Under the pieces are notes generated by a model that had not been told where the DNA came from, searched no databases, and worked only from the letters and a program-made list of their open reading frames with translations. The position numbers and the translations under genes are program-made. A stretch of DNA of 8,427 nucleotides from JALZAA01 sp046727755. GTDB taxonomy: Bacteria > Actinomycetota > Acidimicrobiia > IMCC26256 > JACDBD01. Shown piece after piece: positions 4,364 through 8,427 of this stretch. Position 1 is the stretch's first letter, and every line of letters begins with the position of its first letter. Where the stretch lies: positions 1 to 8,427 of the forward strand of contig JBKPDG010000128.1 in assembly GCA_046727755.1 (NCBI GenBank). The letters run 5' to 3'.

Positions 4364-6082
4364 ATGAAGTGGTGGGGCTGGGGCGAGGAAGACGTCTTCT
4401 TCACCCACGAGGGCAAGCCTGAGCTGGCGCCCTTCATCGAGCGCGTCCTCGACCTCGACGTGCGCCGGCCGGGTACCAGCGCCATCGCCTTCGAGGACCT
4501 GGAGATCCCGGCGGCCGCGCTGCCGGCCGGACTGAGGGCGAACCTCGAGGACGCCGTCGGAGCCGAGCAGGTCTCCACCGACGACCGCGACCGCGTCGTG
4601 CATGGGCGAGGCAAGAGCCTTACAGACCTGATCCGCCAGCGCCGGGGAGACCTGGGTCGGCTGCCCGACGTCGTGGTGCGCCCCGCCGACGAGGACCAGG
4701 TCACCGCCGTCGTCAGGGCCGCCCTCGAGGAGGATGCCGTGGTCATCCCGTTCGGGGGCGGGTCGAGCATCTCCGGGAGCCTCGAGGCCGAGTCGGGGGA
4801 GAATCGGCCCGTGATCTCGATCGACATGGGCCGCCTGAACCGGGTGCTAGGGGTCGACGCCACTTCGCAGCTGGCGCGTGTGCAGGCAGGCGTCTTCGGC
4901 CCCGAACTCGAGCGCCAGCTCAACGCGCAGGGTTGGACCTGCGGCCACTTCCCCGACAGCTTCACGCACTCGACGCTGGGCGGCTGGATCGCCACGCGCT
5001 CCTCGGGCATGCAGTCCGACCGGTATGGCGACATCGCCGAGCTCACGCGCGGGCTGCGGGTGGTCACCCCGTCGGGCGTCCTCGCCGTGCGACCGGTGCC
5101 GAGCACCTCGACCGGGCCGAGCGTGCGCGAGATGGTGCTGGGCAGCGAGGGTCGGCTGGGGGTCATCACCGAGGCGACGATCCACGTCCGCCGCGTACCG
5201 CCCGAGCGCAGGATCCTCGGCTACCTGTTCCCCACCTGGGCGACCGGCCTGGCCGCCATGCGCGACATCGCCGCCAGCGAGGCCTCGCCGTCGGTCACAC
5301 GTGTGTCCGACGCCCGCGAGACCGCGTTCTCGTTCGCCACACGCAACGCCCCCACGCTCCTCGACCGCGTCAAGTCGAAGGCGCTACAGGCCTTCCTCAG
5401 GCGCAAGGGATGGGACCTGGAGGCGATGTGTCTTTCGTTCATCGGCTACGAGGGCAGCGCCGACCACGTGGCCGCCCAGCGCAAGCTCAGCGAGCGGATC
5501 GCCAAGCGCCACGGCGCGTTGTGCATCGGCACCAGCCCGGGCGACCTGTACGACCAAAAGAAGTTCGACACGCCCTACATCCGCGACTTCCTGCTTGACC
5601 GCGGCGCTCCGGCCGACGTCTCGGAGACCTCGGCGCCTTGGAGCCAGCTGCAGACGGTCTACGACAACGTGATGGCGGCCGGCCACGACGCCTTCCACCG
5701 GCTGGGCGTGCCCGGCTATCTGATGTGCCACCTGTCGCACTCCTACCACGCGGGTGCCTGCCTCTACTTCACCTTCGCGCTCAACCCCCCGGACGACCGC
5801 AACGCCTTGGAGGACTACGGTGTGGTGAAGTGGGCGATCCAGCAGGCGTTCGTGGACTCGGGCGCCACGCTGTCCCACCACCATGCGGTCGGCACCGAGC
5901 ACGCTCAGTGGCTGGAGGAGGACATCTCGACGCCAGGCGTGACGATGCTGCGGGCGCTGTTCGAGGGGACCGACCCCGGCGCACACCTCAACCCGGGCAA
6001 GATCGTCGCGGCCGATCCCGATCGGGGACTAGGGAAACCATCCCGAGTGGCGAGTAGTAAGTCCAATGGCGGAACCGGCTGA
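4364..6082 (+). CDS. agpS: Alkyldihydroxyacetonephosphate synthase-like FAD enzyme
   Basis: Alkyl-DHAP synthase swaps the acyl chain of 1-acyl-DHAP for a fatty alcohol, making the ether bond of ether lipids, with FAD as a non-redox cofactor. From the chosen start (572 residues), an FAD-binding PCMH domain spans about 100-290, with VVIPFGGGSSISGS (127-140), HFPDSFTHSTLGGW, ATRSSGMQSDRYGDI and GSEGRLGVITEATI. The C-terminal cap keeps the features that separate this enzyme from D-lactate and glycolate oxidases: SETSAPW (420-426), HAGACLYF with Tyr468, and SHHHAVG with His505-507; these correspond to active-site Tyr and His residues of the mammalian enzyme. The start MKWWGWG is chosen because that string opens bacterial homologues; ATG codons at 4277 and 4334 are in frame, and none has a good ribosome site. 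The 3' end overlaps the acyltransferase by 17 bases. A related FAD oxidase remains possible. Confidence 0.85.
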   Translation: MKWWGWGEEDVFFTHEGKPELAPFIERVLDLDVRRPGTSAIAFEDLEIPAAALPAGLRANLEDAVGAEQVSTDDRDRVVHGRGKSLTDLIRQRRGDLGRLPDVVVRPADEDQVTAVVRAALEEDAVVIPFGGGSSISGSLEAESGENRPVISIDMGRLNRVLGVDATSQLARVQAGVFGPELERQLNAQGWTCGHFPDSFTHSTLGGWIATRSSGMQSDRYGDIAELTRGLRVVTPSGVLAVRPVPSTSTGPSVREMVLGSEGRLGVITEATIHVRRVPPERRILGYLFPTWATGLAAMRDIAASEASPSVTRVSDARETAFSFATRNAPTLLDRVKSKALQAFLRRKGWDLEAMCLSFIGYEGSADHVAAQRKLSERIAKRHGALCIGTSPGDLYDQKKFDTPYIRDFLLDRGAPADVSETSAPWSQLQTVYDNVMAAGHDAFHRLGVPGYLMCHLSHSYHAGACLYFTFALNPPDDRNALEDYGVVKWAIQQAFVDSGATLSHHHAVGTEHAQWLEEDISTPGVTMLRALFEGTDPGAHLNPGKIVAADPDRGLGKPSRVASSKSNGGTG

Positions 6083-6266
6083 CCTCGACCTTCCCTGGAC
6101 GCGCGCCAGAGCAGCTAGCCGCCTCCGTGAGCTCCTAGTCTGCGGAGTGCTCGGCCCGCTGATGGACCTACCGCGCCGCCGCGTGGGCGGGCGCGAGCGT
6201 CTGGACGACCTCACCGGCCCCGTGGTGTTCGTGGCCAACCACACCAGCCACTGGACACGCCGGTGA
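6066..6266 (+). pseudogene. PlsC-type acyltransferase, 5' part before frameshift
   Basis: This 66-residue frame holds the N-terminal part of a 1-acylglycerol-3-phosphate O-acyltransferase: a hydrophobic stretch RELLVCGVLGPLMD, then RVGGRERLDDLTGPVVFVANHTSH. The family's catalytic motif is NHxxxxD, usually NHxSHxDTPV. Here the frame turns after NHTSH into WTRR and a TGA. The next frame supplies exactly LDTPV from base 6251, so a single missing C between 6251 and 6252 restores the motif. The ATG at 6066 overlaps the end of the flavoprotein gene. The product as written lacks the catalytic Asp and the whole core, so it should be inactive. A sequencing or assembly error is as likely as a true mutation. 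Confidence 0.8.
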
Positions 6267-6808
6267 TCCTGCGCGCGCTGCCGAGCCGGTGGCGGCGGCG
6301 CACCGCGGTGGCGGCCGCGGGTGACTACTTCTACGACAAGCGTCGCAAGGCCCTGTCTACGTCGCTGGCGTTCGGCACCGTGCCACTCGAGCGCAACAGC
6401 GGCGCCGGCATTGGGCCGGGCCAGACCGCCCACCTCGACCGCCTCATCGGCGACGGCGGCAGCCTGCTCGCCTTCCCCGAAGGCACGCGCTCGCGCGACG
6501 GTCGCGTCGGGAGGCTGCGGTCGGGAGCCGCGCTGCTGGCGGCCGAGCACCACCTGCCGATCGTGCCGATCTACCTGTCGGGCACCGGCGAGGCAATGCC
6601 GCGCGGACACCACTGGATGGTCTTCAAGGCCGGCCGTCCCGGCCCGCGTCACCCACTCGAGATCCGCTTCGGGAAGCCGATCGCCCCCCGCGCGGGCGAG
6701 CGCCCCAGCGCGGTGAAGGAGCGGGTGCGGCTGTTCCTCGCCGAGTGCGGGGCCGAGACGGAGCGCGAGCCGCACGCCGAGCACGCCCCCCGGCGCCAGC
6801 CGGCCTGA
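6263..6808 (+). CDS. PlsC-type acyltransferase, 3' part after frameshift
   Basis: The second frame carries the rest of the acyltransferase: FGTVPLERN (about residues 37-45, block II), LLAFPEGTRSRDG (68-80, block III, binds the glycerophosphate), LPIVPIYLSGT (98-108, block IV) and a basic C terminus. Such enzymes sit at the inner membrane face and acylate the sn-2 position of lysophosphatidate or its alkyl analogue. A GTG at 6263 overlaps the TGA of the first part as GTGA, so ribosomes could reinitiate here, but that 181-residue product would begin after the catalytic His and Asp (HX4D) and is unlikely to be active. Joined with the first part the enzyme would have about 247 residues, the family's usual length. 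The SDR gene follows two bases after the stop. Confidence 0.8.
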   Translation: MILRALPSRWRRRTAVAAAGDYFYDKRRKALSTSLAFGTVPLERNSGAGIGPGQTAHLDRLIGDGGSLLAFPEGTRSRDGRVGRLRSGAALLAAEHHLPIVPIYLSGTGEAMPRGHHWMVFKAGRPGPRHPLEIRFGKPIAPRAGERPSAVKERVRLFLAECGAETEREPHAEHAPRRQPA

Positions 6809-6810
6809 CC

Positions 6811-7824
6811 GTGGCCCGCGTCTTCGTGACCGGCGCCAGCGGCTTCATTGGCGGCGCCCTGACGACCCGGCTGCTCGAGCGCGGAGACCAAGTCGTGGGG
6901 CTCGCGCGCTCCGACGCGGCGGCCGAGAAGGTGTCCGCCCGCGGCGCCGAGGTTGCCCGCGGCGACCTGCTCGACGAGGAGTCGATCGTCGCCGGCATGG
7001 TCGGGTGCGAGGCGGCCTACCACGTGGCCGGCGTGAACTCCCACTGCGCGCCCGACCCGGACATGCTCCTGAGGGTGAATGTGGGCGGCGCGGAGGCCGC
7101 CGTACGGGCCGCTGCCAGGGCCGGCATCGGCCGGATGGTCTACACGTCGTCGGCCGCCTCACTCGGTGAGCCCGCGGGCACAGTCGGCACCGAGGACTGC
7201 CCCCACCGCGGCTCCTATCTGTCGGTCTACGACCGCTCCAAACACGAGGGCGAGCAGGCGGTGTTCGCGGCGGCCGCCGAGACGGGAGTCGAGGTGGTTG
7301 CGGTGAACCCATCTTCGGTCCAGGGCCCTCCGCGCACGGGCGGCAACGGCGGGATCATCATCGCCTACCTGAACGGCAAGTTGCCCGCCTTCGTGGACAC
7401 TCAGGTGAGCGTGGTGGACGTCCAGGACTGCGTCGAGGGCCACCTGCTGGCGGCCGAGCGGGGCCAGAGCGGCCGGCGCTATGTGCTCAACGGGGCGACC
7501 CTTCACTCGCTCCAGGCGCTGAAGATCGTTTCTGAACTGTCCGGGGTGCGCCACCGCGTGCGGATGATTCCGCCGCCGGTGGCGCGCGCGGCGGCCGCGA
7601 TCGCCGAGGCCGCGTACCGCCTGCGCGGGAAGCCACCGTCGGTGTGCCGCGCCCGCGTACGGACGATCCTGCACGGCCACCGCTACGACGGCTCGCGGGC
7701 GACCCGGGAACTCGGGTTGGAATACACCCCCGTCGCCGACACCTTCGCGCGGACCATCGAGTGGGCCATGGCGGAGGGTCTCGTCACGCGGCCGCTGCCG
7801 GGCGCTCAGCGCGCACGGGCGTAA
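6811..7824 (+). CDS. Extended SDR, NAD(P)-dependent epimerase/reductase (HpnA/DFR-like)
   Basis: This 337-residue protein has a Rossmann fold beginning at the very N terminus, VTGASGFIGG (6-15, the TGxxGxxG dinucleotide motif), then YHVAG (70-74), catalytic YTSSA (111-115) and YDRSK (Tyr140, Lys144). Its C-terminal part, with ILHGHRYDGSRATRELG and a final amphipathic helix, matches dihydroflavonol-reductase-like and HpnA-like members, and the Ser-Tyr-Lys set is complete. These act on sugars, sterols or hydroxy ketones, so the substrate cannot be read from sequence. GTG at 6811 is chosen because it lies two bases after the acyltransferase stop and leaves the standard N terminus; an upstream ATG at 6745 would only add a Pro/Arg-rich antisense-like tail. 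In this operon it may reduce a lipid keto intermediate such as alkyl-DHAP, or modify a head group. Confidence 0.85.
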   Translation: MARVFVTGASGFIGGALTTRLLERGDQVVGLARSDAAAEKVSARGAEVARGDLLDEESIVAGMVGCEAAYHVAGVNSHCAPDPDMLLRVNVGGAEAAVRAAARAGIGRMVYTSSAASLGEPAGTVGTEDCPHRGSYLSVYDRSKHEGEQAVFAAAAETGVEVVAVNPSSVQGPPRTGGNGGIIIAYLNGKLPAFVDTQVSVVDVQDCVEGHLLAAERGQSGRRYVLNGATLHSLQALKIVSELSGVRHRVRMIPPPVARAAAAIAEAAYRLRGKPPSVCRARVRTILHGHRYDGSRATRELGLEYTPVADTFARTIEWAMAEGLVTRPLPGAQRARA

Positions 7825-7901
7825 CCGCGCGGCGGGCGGCGTCACACGAAGTTCAACCGGCGAGTCGCTCGCCTCCCGGTCGTCGTCCACTCGTTGTCCG
7901 G

Positions 7902-7937
7902 TAGGGTTGACTTACTGTCCACTGCGACCGAGGGGAG
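7902..7937 (+). promoter_or_regulatory. Candidate -10 and ribosome binding site of the hydrolase gene
   Basis: TAGGGT (7902-7907) resembles actinobacterial -10 elements. AGGGGAG (7931-7937) is a good ribosome site five bases before the ATG at 7943. No convincing -35 stands at the right distance. The 118-base gap after the SDR gene and this signal suggest separate transcription of the hydrolase. Confidence 0.35.
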
Positions 7938-7942
7938 TTCCT

Positions 7943-8427
7943 ATGGCGTCGATCTCCGAGCGGGAGCAGGGACAGATCGAGGCGGCCAACCAGTCGGGGA
8001 GCACGCCCGTTGTCTTCATCCACGGGCTCTGGGTCTTGCCGAGCAGCTGGGACCGGTGGGCCGACTTCTTCAGGGAGGCGGGCTACGCGCCGCTGACGCC
8101 CGACTGGCCCGACGATCCCGAGACCGTCGAGGAGGCGAGGGCGAACCCCGAGGTACTCGCCGGAAAGAGGCTCGGGGCGGTCGCCGACCACACCGCCGAA
8201 GTTATCGATGCGCTGGAGAAGAAACCCGTCGTGATTGGCCATTCCACCGGCGGGCTGCTGGCCCAGATCGTCGCCGGCCGCGGACTCTCCGCCGCGACCG
8301 TGGCGATCGACCCAGGTCCGTTCCGCGGCGTCCTGCCCCTGCCCATCTCCACGCTCAGGGTTTCGGCGCCGATCCTGATCAATCCGCTCAACCGCGGCCG
8401 CGCCATAACCCTCAGCTTCGACCAGTT
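7943..8427 (+). CDS. Alpha/beta hydrolase, 3' truncated by the window edge
   Basis: 161 residues are visible and the frame is still open at 8427. The oxyanion-hole strand PVVFIHGLW (22-30) is followed by the nucleophile elbow VIGHSTGGLL with Ser101 in G-H-S-T-G-G, both hallmarks of alpha/beta hydrolases. The segment DPGPFRGVLPLP and NPLNRGRAITLSFDQ resembles the cap region of a soluble hydrolase group common in actinobacteria and often annotated only as alpha/beta hydrolase. The acid and His of the triad lie beyond the window. There is no signal peptide, so it is cytoplasmic. AGGGGAG five bases upstream supports the ATG. Substrate unknown; a link to the lipid operon would be guesswork. Confidence 0.85.
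   Translation, partial: MASISEREQGQIEAANQSGSTPVVFIHGLWVLPSSWDRWADFFREAGYAPLTPDWPDDPETVEEARANPEVLAGKRLGAVADHTAEVIDALEKKPVVIGHSTGGLLAQIVAGRGLSAATVAIDPGPFRGVLPLPISTLRVSAPILINPLNRGRAITLSFDQ

Noticed and set aside
4216..5169. Leftward open frame of 317 codons
   Set aside because: Ser/Arg/Thr-rich antisense of the flavoprotein gene with no motif.
6745..6810. N-terminal extension of the SDR from the ATG at 6745
   Set aside because: It overlaps the acyltransferase in another frame and encodes an Arg/Pro/Ala-rich tail before a Rossmann fold that normally starts at the N terminus; GTG at 6811 fits better.
1..8427. CRISPR arrays, tRNA or rRNA genes, insertion sequences
   Set aside because: I saw no regularly spaced repeats, cloverleaf sequence, transposase motifs or paired terminal inverted repeats on either strand.

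Overview
The window is high-GC DNA (about 70% G+C by eye). It has GTG starts, apparently one leaderless gene, and proteins that resemble actinobacterial families, including the phylum's alkyl-DHAP-synthase-like flavoproteins and DUF1801 proteins. A chromosomal segment from an actinobacterium, possibly of the Thermoleophilia type, fits best. The lineage is an inference from protein style; there is no rRNA or other marker here.

Layout. Positions 1-189 hold the end of a DUF1801-type protein, followed by a gene-free stretch with two inverted repeats. Positions 599-1591 hold two divergent MarR-family regulators. They share a 99-bp intergenic region with a duplicated palindromic operator and overlapping promoters. 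Positions 1592-1990 are apparently non-coding and carry one hairpin. Positions 1991-4163 hold a divergent unit. A MerR-family regulator with a C-terminal Cys cluster reads leftward. A typical MerR promoter (dyad inside a 19-bp spacer) reads rightward into a small Cys-Cys protein, a YnfA/UPF0060 membrane protein, and an arginase-fold protein with an altered metal site. Positions 4364-7824 hold a tight lipid operon: an alkyldihydroxyacetonephosphate-synthase-like FAD enzyme, a PlsC-type acyltransferase broken by a frameshift in its catalytic HX4D motif, and an extended SDR/epimerase. From 7943 to the window edge is a truncated alpha/beta hydrolase with its own ribosome binding site.

How the genes may work together. 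The two MarR proteins probably control each other or themselves through the shared operators; no effector gene lies beside them. The MerR unit looks like a stress- or metal-triggered cassette whose output includes a small transporter and a possible guanidino-compound hydrolase. The lipid operon has the chemistry for ether-type glycerolipids: exchange of acyl for alkyl on DHAP, acylation of a glycerophosphate, and an NAD(P)-dependent reductase or epimerase. The acyltransferase frameshift means the second step is either lost or the sequence contains a one-base error.
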